DNA of 64,000 bases from Sinonovacula constricta (GCA_007844125.1 CM017565.1:11280450-11344449), one strand, 5' to 3'. Shown: positions 23,101 to 34,390, counted from the stretch's first letter. A program made the numbers and translations. Notes: generated from the sequence alone by a model not told the origin.

Positions 23101-24345
23101 CCAGCAGATAAAGGTATGGACTGACCAGCAGATAAAGGTTAAGAAGATATGGAGCAGACTGGAAAGTGTTAAAGAAAGAGAGATGGACTGACCAGCAGAT
23201 AAAGGTTAAAGATATATGGAACAGACAGGAAAGTGTAAGGGATAGAGAGATGGACTGACCAGCAGATAAAGGTTAAGGAGATATGAAGGAGACAGGAAAG
23301 TGTTAAGGATAGAAAGATGGACTGACCAGCAGATAAAGGTTAAGGAGATATGGAGCAGACAGGAAAGTGTTATGGATAGAGAGATGGACTGACAAGCAGA
23401 TACAGGTTAAGGAGATATGCAGCAGACAGGAAAGTGTTAAGGATACAGAGATGGACTGACCAGCAGATACAGGTTAAGGAGATATGCAGCAGACAGGAAA
23501 GTGTTAAGGATAGAGAGATGGACTGACAAGCAGATACAGGTTAAGGAGATATGCAGCAGACAGGAAAGTGTTAAGGATAGACAGATGGACTGACAAGCAG
23601 ATAGAGGTTAAGGAGATATGCAGCAGACAGGAAAGTGTTAAGGATAGACAGATGGACTGACCAGCAGATAGAGGTTAAGGAGATATGGAACAGACAGGAA
23701 GGTGTTAAGGATAGAGAGATGGACTGACCAGCAGATAGAGGTTAAGGAGATATGGAACAGACAGGAAGGTGTTAAGGATAGAGAGATGGACTGACCAGCA
23801 GATAGAGGTTAAGGAGATATGGAGGAGACAGGAAGGTGTTAAGGATAGAGAGATGGACTGACCAGCAGATAGAGGTTAAGGAGATATGGAACAGACAGGA
23901 AGGTGTTAAGGATAGAGAGATGGACTGACCAGCAGATAGAGGTTAAGGAGATATGGAGGAGACAGGAAAGTGTTAAGGATAGACAGATGGACTGACCAGC
24001 AGATAGAGGTTAAGGAGATATGGAGGAGACAGGAAAGTGTTAAGGATAGACAGATGGACTGACCAGCAGATACAGGTTAATAAGATATGGAGCAGACAGG
24101 AAAGTGTAAAGGATAGACAGATGGGCTGACCAGCAGATAAATGTTAAGGAGATATGGAGGAGACAGGAAAGTGTTAAGGATAGAAAGATGGACTGACCAG
24201 CAGATACAGGTTAAGGAGATATGCAGCAGACAGGAAAGTGTTAAGGATATACAGATGGACTGACAAGCAGATAGAGGTTAAGGAGATATGGAGCAGACTG
24301 GAAAATATTAAGGAAAGAGAGATGGATGGACAGGCAGACAAAGGT
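14111..24345. repeat. 67-bp satellite-like array, about 153 copies, 10.2 kb
   Basis: This is an uninterrupted head-to-tail array. The unit runs 'aggttaaggagatatggagc', 'agacaggaaagtgttaagga', 'tagacagatggactgaccag', 'cagataa'. Variants (gagag/cagat, ttaagg/ttatgg, agc/aac/agg, aaag/agag) recur in ordered strings. One example is the haplotype with 'gaacagcag' then 'gcagaaagg' then 'gacgagcag', which appears near 17190-17590, 17770-17930 and 18310-18470. These are higher-order blocks of several units. The edges at 22990-23160 contain truncated units. It lies wholly in the e19-e20 intron, and neither strand codes for anything recognisable. Confidence 0.97.
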
Positions 24346-26730
24346 CATTTCTATAATCCCTTCACTACTTATGAGTGATAAGTAAAGCTCATTATTGTCA
24401 TATCTCATAACAAAAAAGTAATATGTAGCTTACACACGTGTCAGAACTTTATCTGAGGCCAAAGTAGGAGATTTTCCCTTGCAAAGTGTGAGATTGGTTA
24501 TTTTCATATAAACAAGGAAGGAAGTTATCTGTTTCCAAGAAGGGAAATTTCTGAAAATGTTTAAACACACACCTCATTTTCAAATTATTTTGAGCCTTAA
24601 AAGTGGGAGTTTCCCTCCAAACCTGGGAGAATTCACAAACATGGTAGCTGTATTTCTTAGTCTCTAGTATTCAGATGCTATTGGGCACTCTTCATAATCA
24701 TCCTGAAGCTATTTTGTTTTTGTATTTGTATTACAGGAGACTGTTTTATTTCAAATATTACACTGTCACAATTTTACCTTTTTTGTAAATGTTTAGGCCC
24801 CCAAACAAGTTGGGACCCAAATATTAAATATGACTATGGCAAATAAATATAAACAGTTTTTTGCAAAGTAAACAAATATTTGTTTCCATTTATGTTCTTT
24901 TAACTAGGCTGTATATATTACAAAAGAAAAAATACAAAAAATTCAACATAATAAACTTGAACAAAAATTAAATTATATATGTAAATTTTCCCATATCAAG
25001 ACTTATACCCATCACCCAAAACACCAAAAGATCAGACATGTGATCTTCACTTGGTTTCAAAGAGGGAGACTTAGGCTTCCAGAGAGGGAGATTGGGGTGC
25101 CAGGGAGGGAGATAAGGGTGCCCGTGTGGGAGATTGGGGTGCCAGGGAGGGAGATTGGGGTGCCAGAGAGGGAGATTTGGGTGCCCTTTGGGTGATTGGG
25201 GTGCCAGGGCGGGAGATTATTGCAAACAAGCTTAATCTTAACTTATTTTTATCAATAAAAAGCTGTTGTCACTATATACAATATTAAAAAAACACACAAT
25301 ATGCCACTAGAACTACTGGTAGTTAAAATGAAAAAATATTTTAGCTCATAGACTACACATAAGATTTATTTTTAGTTATTAAAGCTTGAGAACTGTATAA
25401 GATTGTGACTAAAATAATCATGAAACAGTTCAAAAAACATGTTTAATGATTAAATGGTAGGTACAATTTTCATTAAGGTATAGGAAAATGTTAACTAAGT
25501 GATCAAATTAAATCCAGCCAATCATTCTAATTGATATTACCAATTAGGACTTAAAACAATTAACTATATAAGTTTTTTAGATATTATAATTTTACCAAAA
25601 AACACAGTAAAAACAATACTGAAGCACAAATCAAGCAAATACTTAATTCTTTATCTTAGTTACTAATGAGTGAAGAAAACTGACAGATCATATTAAAACT
25701 CTAAATTAATCATTGGATGACTAAAAAAATCATTGCAAAGTTAAAATAATCCAATATTACTGTTTCTATGTTTCAAAATCTTAAGCTGAAACTGTAAATG
25801 TCAACTAATAAAAGTATTGACCAGCATCAAAATAAATTGCCTCTGTCCATATACAAATAATTACATGTTGAATCAAACACTGCGACTGCCACCAACTACT
25901 ATATACAGTACTACCCACAATTTATTGTTGTGTGATACAAAATGATGCTACGTCTGAACTTTGGAAACTTCTGACATTTTCCTAATGCATAAGGAATAAA
26001 TGTGAAGTGAGCATTTAAACATCTATGAAATTGGCCATGTAATTAGGTCAAATCAACATGTGATTGAACCAAGTGGCAGGCATGCTTCTCTCCCATTATT
26101 AGCAGGCTGTAAAGGATTGTTTGGGTCAGATGTTACTAGGAGACGGGACAAAGTCTGCTGGGTATTTGAAAGTGGATGTTTACATGGACTTACAGTGAGG
26201 CCTGAAACGGGCCTTTAAAAAGCTGTAGCCTCCTGATTATAAAATAGATCACATGCCTGATTAGAATGTCAAGGGTAATATCATGGAAGTAGAACAATTT
26301 ACCAAAATGAGTCGAGTTTAATTCAAGTAACTTACACTTCGGTTTGGGGGTGCAGACTGTAAAAGTGGCATGTGATTGGTTCATAAGCATGTATAAGAAT
26401 ATAAAAAATGATGTAAAATGTACATTATCAATATCAAGTGCTATATGTCCACTTAATGGAATTTTTAGATAAATGTTAAGGCTGAAAGTGTAGAAGAGTA
26501 ATTTTGTACATACTCACAAGATCATTTTTTGCTAAATTTGCATAAATTTCAAGGACTAAGTGCACTTACTTAATAAAACTTAATAAGAATTCAGTCAAGT
26601 TCAGTTTCCCCAGACTGTGCAGACAAAAACTGTTTTGTATCATTCCCTTACATGATTTAGTGGTTCAAAGCAAGCATTTGTTTGCCTCATATACATTTGT
26701 GTGTATCTTTATCAGTGTTACAACCCATAC
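24346..26730 (-). other. Piezo intron e19-e20, unique 5' part
   Basis: AT-rich unique intron sequence. At 25062-25216 it holds about seven copies of a 20-bp unit close to 'gggagattggggtgccagag'. No gene was recognised. Open frames at 26190-26390 and around 26660 do not resemble proteins. Confidence 0.8.
25062..25216. repeat. 20-bp minisatellite, about 7 copies
   Basis: Units of 'gggagattggggtgccag' with two-base spacers, decaying at both ends. G-rich on the plus strand. Confidence 0.85.
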
Positions 26731-26830
26731 CTTCTTCCTCCTGTTTCTCTTCCTCCCCAGCATCACAGCCATGCTGACCTTCACCACTAATCGTCCCCTC
26801 TGCTCCTGGACTGGTCGGTCTGTCACGCTC
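26731..26830 (-). CDS. Piezo: Piezo exon e19 (cytosolic loop)
   Basis: This exon is 100 nt (33 codons + 1). It encodes ERDRPTSPGAEGTISGEGQH and then GCDAGEEEKQEEE. It is acidic, disorder-like linker sequence. The acceptor is TTTCCTAG and the donor G|GTATGG. The leftover base joins the GG of e20 to make a glycine codon, so frame is kept across a 13.1-kb intron. Confidence 0.85.
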
Positions 26831-27323
26831 CTAGGAAACAAGTCAAATAAGGAACATTAAGCCAGAGGAACAGCCAAGGCAAGTTTCTGGGTAGAACCAG
26901 TGGGGCACCACAGGTCATCAGGACAATGTCTTATACGAGTGTTTTGGCGGACACTTATAAGGCATGGAGCTGTGGAGTTACTAATAGCAACTCTTGTTAC
27001 CTAGCTACTGGTCTCCCTGGTATAGACAGGTGGCCTTGTTTTGCAGTGAAATAAAAAACCCAATCATAGCTTTGTTTTCTTGCGATACAGAGGTATTTAT
27101 ATTTGAACATGATGAAGGCTGTTGTGTTCAGCTTGGTTTGATAAGGCTAACTTTAACCATAGTTAAAAGTGTTTCTCATTGTACATATATAATTCACTGC
27201 AAAATGGCCCTAATTTATAAAACGATTAGATATTTAGATACAAATATAATCTGAGGTTTATGTCTGCGGAAATTTTATTGAGACTGAGCCAAAAAGTATG
27301 ACTGTACAATATAGCTGACCTAC
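26831..27323 (-). other. Piezo intron e18-e19
   Basis: Unique intron sequence. The open frame at 26994-27254 on the plus strand has no recognisable features. Confidence 0.8.
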
Positions 27324-27377
27324 CTCTGCCTTTTTCACAGCCTCATCTGTTCCTGAGGATACTGCTGTGGATATCAG
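27324..27377 (-). CDS. Piezo: Piezo exon e18 (54-nt in-frame exon)
   Basis: This exon is 54 nt (18 codons), phase 0 at both ends, encoding LISTAVSSGTDEAVKKAE. There is no strong family similarity, as expected for the variable cytosolic loop. The call rests on good borders (TTTCTAG|CTG, GAG|GTAGGT), an open frame, phase agreement and position. As a symmetric short exon it is a natural cassette-exon candidate. Its acceptor and first 14 nt are duplicated 62 bp upstream. Confidence 0.8.
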
Positions 27378-27487
27378 CTAGAAACAAACAGATTCAGTAT
27401 GTTACCAGGCAACACACAATATACCGCTGTTGATATCAGCTAGAAACAAACAGATTCAGTATGTTACCAGGCAACACACAATACATT
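27364..27487 (-). repeat. two-copy 62-bp tandem duplication of the e18 acceptor
   Basis: The stretch at 27364-27425 is repeated almost exactly at 27426-27487. It includes the last 48 nt of intron, the AG, and the first 14 nt of e18 (minus strand CTGATATCCACAGC; copy CTGATATCAACAGC). It creates a second intact acceptor 62 nt upstream of the real one. Confidence 0.9.
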
Positions 27488-27899
27488 GATGTTATATTTT
27501 ATTTTACGTGTTTTGAAGTGGCCTCAACAGAGTCCCATCATAAGCAAATCTGCTTCTACCACAGTGTTGCTGGAATAAGGTCTGTTCTACTTTGTTTTAT
27601 CTATTTTAAGAGATCAATATAGGTGTTAATTAAAGAAAATACAAAGGAACTGTAAGTTTGTCTTTAGTGGCTCACTGGTTTTATCAAATGTATAAAAGAA
27701 AGCATGTAAATAATATTTAACTGTCCATTTTTAACAAAAATCCTAATGACTGAAATATAAAAGATTACTATAATAGAGAAATATGTCACTAAATATAAAC
27801 ATGTTGAACTATGCATATATGTCTTTCTTATATTAATTTTATTTTAAAGAATATACATGTTTGTCTGCTGCTATTTGTCTTCTGCTTTCAATAAGTACC

Positions 27900-28800
27900 A
27901 AACAAAGAGTGCCCTATTACAATACAAAAGAAAACATAGAACATTGACACTGTGTATCATAGCAACCTACAGAATCTGATTTGGCATGACAACATAACAA
28001 ATTAAGCATAACATTCTATGATAATAAATGACTAACATTATTTGATATCAAATCTGCAGAACATTCTATTAGGATGAATCTCTAGCATGACATTCTATGA
28101 TGCTTGATATTGCATGCTATTTATCAATTTTGTTGTATTTATACTTCTATTATCGTAAATACTGTGTGACATACAATGATGATAAATACATGCAATTTTT
28201 TTTTACTAACATTGCATGCCATATTATGGTGCTAAATATTGCATAACATTCTATTACAATAAACAATGCATGATATTCAATGATGATAAATGTTTGATGG
28301 CATTCTTGAAGACAAATATCCCATGGTATTCTATGAGTGAAGAAATTTCATTGACATTCTATGATAATGGATGTAGCAAGAGATTAATTGAGTAGTGTAT
28401 GACATTCTTTCATGCTGCCTAATGCATGACAGCCTTTGATGGTGGATATTGCACAATGTTCTTTGATAAAGGATTTTGCATGACATTCAGCGATGATGGA
28501 TATTGCAAGGCATTCTGTGATGAGGAATATTACATTTTACTCAGTGATGCTGTATACAGCATGACATTCTTTGATGATGGATATTGCAAGATGTTCCATG
28601 ATGATAAACAATGTATGGCTTTCTTTGAAGTTGAATATCGCATAATATTCTATTGCAACTGAAATTGATATGATAATACCCATATTCTTTAATAAATGTT
28701 TCTTGACATTCTAGGATGATAAATATTTCATGACAGTAGACATTTTATGACATTTGTTCATGATGCATAAAGCATGACATTCTTTGGTATGGCAGAGCTT
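27900..28800 (+). repeat. old degenerate array of about 30-bp units
   Basis: Diverged units resemble 'gcatgacattctatgatgat' plus 'ggatattgca', with spacing of 27-33 bp. Between 28426 and 28662 the spacings are multiples of three, so the plus strand stays open with a peptide-like repeat (MTFFDDGYCK, KMFHDDKQC). Because the array decays smoothly on both sides, I treat the frame as a by-product. Confidence 0.65.
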
Positions 28801-30372
28801 TCTATAATGATGAACAAGTCACCAATTCCTATTAAGTTGCAACTTGCATAACAATGAGTATTGCATACCATACATATGATGAACACAATGTGAGACCGAA
28901 TAGTTATATTTTTTTACAAGTGCGATAATTGATCTCAAGATTAACATATTCATTGTGACCACAGAAGCAGTTGAATTTATATACGACACTGAAGCACCTT
29001 TCTGTTTATCCAGTTTGGTTTGCAACCTTACCTATAGAGGTAACATTGCACACACACAGAAACACACACAAGGTGGTAAGACACACTTTGTTAAGCCAAA
29101 CAATTGTGTAAAACTATAAAATTTAGGCTGATGATATGGTACAGAAGAATGTTAAACAGAGTGAAACAACACTTTTGTCAAACATCACCCTATGAAAGAA
29201 AGGAGTGCTTCGAAAAAAAATACTGATAGATATTTTTTTTACTTTTGAAAGTGACACCTTTATAGTAAAAGACATATTATGACAAAAAAATACTAATGAA
29301 ATGTCAAACTTTCTTATACAGAAGTTAACTTGATATAGGTGTCCCATATTGGTATAAACATATCAAACAAATAAATATTCTAGTCATGTTTGCAACATTC
29401 ATTCAGAATTAAACAAATGGCATTTCTTAAATCCAAAATAAAATGATTAAGTTCAGTAGCATACTAGTCCTTTCACGTTTTATTTTTCTTGCTTAACTAT
29501 TATTCATTTGACATAACAATTCATGGCCTAATGTACTTAAAATGTAGCATTGGAGTTGATCTAAAACAACAGAAAAGAAATTACACTGACCACAAGTGTA
29601 TACCAACCAACGTCTGCCACATTTGCATTCAATCTCTGTTTCATTTTGTGTATCACTGCAAGCAGACACCATTAGCACACATACACACAAACAAGTGCAC
29701 AGTTCTCACAGCACATTTCATACTTACATCAAATGGCGTCTGATATAGGTTAGTAATGGAATATCCAGAAAACATGGACAATATTAATTTATGTGGATAC
29801 ATTGGGAGACTTTAACGGCATTCATTGGAAACTTGTACTCTAAAAAAATCATGTTTCATGCAGATTATTAAATATATAGGAAAAAAATTCAAAACAGGAG
29901 CATTGAAATCCTCAAAAAGAGAACAAGATTACTGGCAAATGAATTAATAAGATAAATAAATAGGGAATAATAAAAGCGCAATACCATATAGCAAAATGAA
30001 AATAACTATTGATTTACAAGGAACATCTATAAAATTAACTATTGATTTACAAGGAACATCTATAAAATAACTATTGATTTACAAGGAACATCTATTAATA
30101 TGCTTTATGTTTTTCTCATTTAATATCTTATTTTTTATTAAGATATTTATTAATAACCCAAGCTAATATGGTGGAAGATAATAAGAGTCATGAAGTTTCT
30201 AATCCCACAACTGTTGTTTTTTATGAGGATACTACAAATGGAAAGAAGAAGCAAGTTGCTGATTTTTTTAAGTTTTTTTAAATCATCTGATTTAACTCAT
30301 GCAACAGACAGGTGTTGTTCCATAATGAATAATAGTTAACTATTCCCATGATTGCTTGCATTCACAGCTCAC
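28801..30372 (-). other. Piezo intron e17-e18, remaining part
   Basis: AT-rich intron sequence. At 30001-30092 there are three copies of a roughly 32-bp unit (aactattgatttacaaggaa plus catctataaaat). Nothing else was recognised. Confidence 0.8.
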
Positions 30373-30524
30373 CTGTAGAGGGTTGGGCCCAGCCTCCTCC
30401 TCTTCCTTCTCTGCCTCCTTGTCTCTGCCAAACGTGAGGGATGTCACCTTCTCTGGACCCTCGTCAGGCACCTCCTCATCATCATCTGTCTCCTCAAACA
30501 GGTAGTAGTCACCAGATCGAATAG
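30373..30524 (-). CDS. Piezo: Piezo exon e17 (acidic cytosolic loop, SGDYYLFE)
   Basis: This exon is 152 nt (2 + 50 codons). It encodes IRSGDYYLFEETDDDEEVPD, then EGPEKVTSLTFGRDKEAEKE and EEEAGPNPLQ. 'HSGDYFLFESDSEEEEE' is the diagnostic vertebrate equivalent after the beam. The acceptor is GATTGCAG and the donor CAG|GTGAGC. It exits at phase 0. Confidence 0.96.
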
Positions 30525-30769
30525 CTGCAATCAAACAGCTTCTTTAACTCTGTGGCATTTTTTTATTTACTTTTTTGCTAAAAAATACGTTTTGATGTGA
30601 AGGTGGGAACGAGAATCATATAAACAGTGAAGCATGTGGATTCAGCCTTAAAGTGTTAAATGTTAGGATCACCCTATAAACATCGGACTGAGTGGAATTA
30701 CCATAGAATTGCTCACAGTTAAGAGTATCCACTAAACATGAAGTAGACTCACCCTAGAAATATTCAATG

Positions 30770-31855
30770 AAAAGTATACATTCATAAACAGGGAAGTGAG
30801 TGGCCTCACTCTAAAAGTGTCCAATGTAAGGAATACCCACCCCCCAATGCAGGGAAGTGAGTGGCCTCACTCTAGAAGTGTCCGATGTAAGGAATACCCA
30901 CCCACCAATGCAAGGAAGTGAGTGGCCTCACTCTAGAAGTGTCCGATGTAAGGAATACCCACCCACCAATGCAGGGAAGTGAGTGGCCTCACTCTAGAAG
31001 TGTCCGATGTAAGGAATACCCACCCACCCTAAGCAGGGAAGTGAGTGGCCTCACCTTAGAAGTGTCCGATGTAAGGAATACCCACCCACCAATGCAGGGA
31101 AGTGAGTGGCCTCACTCTAGAAGTGTCCGATGTAAGGAATACCCACCCACCCAATGCAGGGAAGTGAGTGGCCTCACTCTAGAAGTGTCCGATGTAAGGA
31201 ATACCCACCCACCCAATGCAGGGAAGTGAGTGGCCTCACTCTAGAAGTGTCCGATGTAAGGAATACCCACCCACCAATGCAGGGAAGTGAGTGGCCTCAC
31301 TCTAGAAGTGTCCGATGTAAGGAATACCCACCCCCCCCAATGCAGGGAAGTGAGTGGCCTCACTCTAGAAGTGTCCGATGTAAGGAATACCCACCCACCA
31401 ATGCAGGGAAGTGAGTGGCCTCACTCTAGAAGTGTCCGATGTAAGGAATACCCACCCACCAATGCAGGGAAGTGAGTGGCCTCACTCTAGAAGTGTCCGA
31501 TGTAAGGAATACCCACCCACCAATGCAGGGAAGTGAGTGGCCTCACTCTAGAAGTGTCCGATGTAAGGAATACCCACCCACCAATGCAGGGAAGTGAGTG
31601 GCCTCACTCTAGAAGTGTCCGATGTAAGGAATACCCACCCACCCTAAGCAGGGAAGTGAGTGGCCTCACCTTAGAAGTGTCCAATGTTAGGAATAACCAC
31701 CCACCCTAAGCAGTGGAGTGAGTAGTCTCACTCTAGAAGTGACCAATGTAAGGAGTACTCACCCACCCTAAGCAGTGAAGTGAGTAGTCTCACTCTAGAA
31801 GTGACCAATGTAAGGAGTACCCACCCACCCTAAGCAGTGAAGTGAGTGGACTCAC
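30770..31855 (-). repeat. 61-bp array derived from the e16 donor junction
   Basis: This array has about 17 units. The plus-strand unit is 'gggaagtgagtggcctcact', 'ctagaagtgtccgatgtaag', 'gaatacccacccaccaatgca'. It abuts the e16 donor. Minus-strand e16 ends GAACACTTTCAGG|GTGAGT, followed by CCACTCACTTCACTG. The unit reads GGACACTTCTAGA|GTGAGG, followed by CCACTCACTTCCCTG. Copies nearest the exon (31690-31855) are intermediate in sequence. Those in the middle are homogenised, and those beyond 30770 down to about 30600 are decayed. Confidence 0.9.
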
Positions 31856-32016
31856 CCTGAAAGTGTTCCTCTGGCTCAATGAAGTTCTTTTTTAGTTTGG
31901 ACTGTTTGGCCTTGAGGTCATTCATTTTCTTCTTGATGTTTCTCAGGATCTCTTTTTCCTCTTGCTTCTGTTTGGCAACCTCCCGCATCAGGATACGGTT
32001 GATCAGCTGACAACCT
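31856..32016 (-). CDS. Piezo: Piezo exon e16 (intracellular beam helix)
   Basis: This exon is 161 nt (1 + 53 codons + 1). It encodes GCQLINRILMREVAKQKQEE, then KEILRNIKKKMNDLKAKQSK and LKKNFIEPEEHFQ. It is a long, highly charged Lys/Glu/Gln helix lying directly after 'LAS-R', as the beam does in Piezo1 (FHRQIEEKSLAQLKRQMKRI). In solved Piezo structures the beam lies under the blade and connects it to the pore module. The donor G|GTGAGT is the parent of the 61-bp array downstream (30770-31855). Confidence 0.95.
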
Positions 32017-32039
32017 CTGTAATCAACAACACTATCAGT

Positions 32040-32270
32040 ATCAATGATGTTATTGTAGTCAGCAGTCAACCATGTCCCTCCCCTCCTATTTTTCATGTTT
32101 ATCACTGTAATGCTACCACCACCTCCACCATCATCAACATCATTATCATAATTATTGTAGACATCCTTACAGTTATCATCATCATTATCATTATCATTGT
32201 AGACATTCTTATAGTCATCATCATTATCATTAAATGCACCATCAACGATACCACAATCACTATAGGAACG
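32040..32270. repeat. trinucleotide-like simple sequence
   Basis: The stretch is rich in (ATC/ATT)n, as 'catcatcattatcattatca', inside the e15-e16 intron (32017-32356). It makes artefactual D/N- and I-rich open frames on both strands. Confidence 0.85.
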
Positions 32271-32356
32271 TTGTAAGAAACTTATCATCACCCTCTATTG
32301 CCTCAATCAGAATTATATAGTTCCTTTTAAGGCAAACAGATCAACATAGAACTGAC

Positions 32357-32510
32357 CTGGATGCTAGTCGACTCTGGGCCTCAAAGTCAGCCACCACATG
32401 TCGGAAGTAATGACTGCAGTAAATACGTCGCTGTAGCAACAGGAAGGTGAAGCAGATGACGTCCCAAACCAGTCCAGTGTTATCATCCTCCACTGTACAT
32501 GTATCTCTTG
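32357..32510 (-). CDS. Piezo: Piezo exon e15 (blade helix before the beam)
   Basis: This exon is 154 nt (2 + 50 codons + 2). It begins RDTCTVEDDNTGLVWDVICF, continues TFLLLQRRIYCSHYFRHVVA, and ends DFEAQSRLAS. It corresponds closely to Piezo1 'GIIWDSICFFFLLLQRRIFLSHYFLHV...ASR'. The acceptor is TATTCCAG and the donor AG|GTCAGT. Confidence 0.97.
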
Positions 32511-32662
32511 CTGGAATAGAAAAAATTCATTAGTTATATTCATTCAGAAAAAAAACAACAGACAAACAATAAGGATAATTGTAAGTAATTTTTTAGTCTT
32601 TTATAATAACTCATACATTTAGATTTTAAATATAAAACACCAAATTGTTTTACTATCATATA

Positions 32663-33674
32663 CAGTCAAACTTGTGTTAGCGGTCACGTGTTAAGAGCGG
32701 TCACCTTGCCTTAAGCGGTCAGTTTAGGTCCTCCCAAGCAATTTGTTCTTTAATTGTTGTCTAATCAGCGGTCAAGTGCCTTCTGCGGCCAGCGGTCAGC
32801 TTGATTGGACAAACTCTTCTTTAAGTGACTCCTAATTAACGGTCAGTCAGCATGTGTCAATCGTCAGTTGGGATCACATAATGAATGTGTGAATGGTAAT
32901 CCGCCTGCTCCCCACCCACTTGTCAATATTATCACACTATCTGTCCCGATCTCCCAATCAATTTGTAGATATCATCCAGCTTGTAATCGGAGCACAATAA
33001 AGTGTCTCAGTCAATATCTATTCAGCATATATCGTAGTGAAACAGGTAGCAGAAGCGTTAATTTATGAGAGAATTAATTTATGCATAGATTAACTCCACG
33101 CACCAAATTTACTTGACTAGATGTTCATACAGTTGTAGCAGTTTTTGTTATTGCTTATACAAACCCTGTTTAAACGATATTAAATATAATTTAATGTTTC
33201 AAATGACACACTACGTGCTGTTTTAGTTAAAAATAGTTTAAAACATGCACCATCCGGAACTTGAATTGTCCGAACATATGTACACTTTTCAGAGATTTGT
33301 GACACTTCAATTTGACGAAGATTTTGGTACCTTCAGTATACATTTCATGTGAAACATTTAAAATTGTATGTTTTTACTGTAGGTGACCAAACTACTTATA
33401 CTGGAGCAATATTTTCTTTTATTTAGTGAGGCACTTCTGATATTCTAAGTCATTTGTTGACATTCCAAAAGCATTTACGTTGTTGTTTTACATATCTATT
33501 CGAACAGTACTTTGTAGTTGACCTACTATGTAAGCAATACTTTTTATAAAGAAACATGCTTATATAAATAGGTTAACAATCAATAATATCATATTTTGTG
33601 TTAAGCAGCCAACTTGTCTTCAGCGGCCAATGTTAGACTGTCCCTTTGGTGGCTGTTTAATACAAGTTTGACTT
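32663..33674. mobile_element. non-autonomous Tc1/mariner-like TIR element, about 1.0 kb
   Basis: The left end starts CAGTCAAACTTGTGTTAGCG after TA. The right end, reverse-complemented, reads AAGTCAAACTTGTATTAAAC. Further inside, both ends carry 'GCGGTCA' or 'GCGGCCA' motifs. Termini of the AGTCAAACTTGTNTTA type with TA insertion sites are common among Tc1/mariner-related elements. No transposase frame is present. The rest of the e14-e15 intron (32511-34112) is AT-rich and featureless. Confidence 0.65.
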
Positions 33675-34112
33675 TTAAATTCATTATAAATTCATAATGA
33701 GACAAGAATCATTTATTGTAGCTAACTTTTAAGAATCTAAACTTAAATAATTATATAGATAAAAAGTGTAAATCTAGACACAAGTAACATGCGGCCATAT
33801 TTTGCTCTGTTTGTAATTATATAAACAGGTAATGTGACAAGGAAGTGAAAAGAAAAAAATGAAAAAACATTTAAACCCTATAAAATTGATGACTATAAAA
33901 GAAATTAATATAAATTTGTATAAAATACTTCTTTTAGTCAACTAAAACAAAACACTTTTTTGGAAAGGAAAAGATTGGGTGCTATTAAAAGTAAATGAAT
34001 ATGCCTTTTCTATATTAATATCAAAGCTGTAAAATGTTAATAAAAGCTAAAAGTAAGTGTAGTACTTCAAAATGTTTAAAAGTTATTAATAAGTAAGCAG
34101 AAGGTGACTGAC

Positions 34113-34215
34113 TGTTAGGGTAGTTGGGTGCTGGTCTGAGACAGGTTAGCCCCAGTAGCTGTACCAGCCAACAGGCCTTCTCTACCAGGATCTGGATATA
34201 CACACACCCAGCCAG
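34113..34215 (-). CDS. Piezo: Piezo exon e14 (blade)
   Basis: This exon is 103 nt (34 codons + 1). It begins LAGCVYIQILVEKACWLVQL and ends LGLTCLRPAPNYPN. The Piezo1 equivalent is 'CVFVEQMQSNFCWVIQLFSLVCTVKGYY'. The acceptor is TATTTCAG|CTG. The donor A|GTCAGT is less common but is used again at e15. Degenerate copies of its acceptor junction lie just upstream (34216-34390). Confidence 0.95.
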
Positions 34216-34390
34216 CTGAAATACAATTTACAATATTAGGTAGATAAATACACAACCAACCAGCTCTTATACAATAATATAGGGTGAAACCTGCCAGGTG
34301 TTATATAATAATACAGGGTAAAATACACACAACCTACCAGCTGTTATACTGTTACATACATCCAGCCAGATGTTGTAGAAAAATACAGGA
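34216..34390 (-). repeat. degenerate copies of the e14 acceptor junction
   Basis: The minus-strand junction is GTATTTCAG|CTGGCTGGGTGTGTGTAT. Upstream copies read GTATAAGAG|CTGGTTGGTTGTGTAT (about 34246-34270), a CCTGGCAGG version (about 34290-34310), AACAG|CTGGTAGGTTGTGTGTA (about 34325-34345) and ACATCTGGCTGGATGTATG (about 34358-34376). Spacing is about 35-50 bp. They precede the 43-bp array. Confidence 0.6.

Noticed and set aside
30918..31475. Plus-strand open frames repeating GSEWPHSRSVRCKEYPP-like peptides
   Set aside because: They follow the 61-bp donor-derived repeat and shift between frames in register with the unit. There is no independent evidence for a gene.
31830..32291. Single 153-codon gene model
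   Set aside because: Only 31856-32016 is exon e16. The Asp/Asn-rich N-terminal part is translated simple sequence in the intron.
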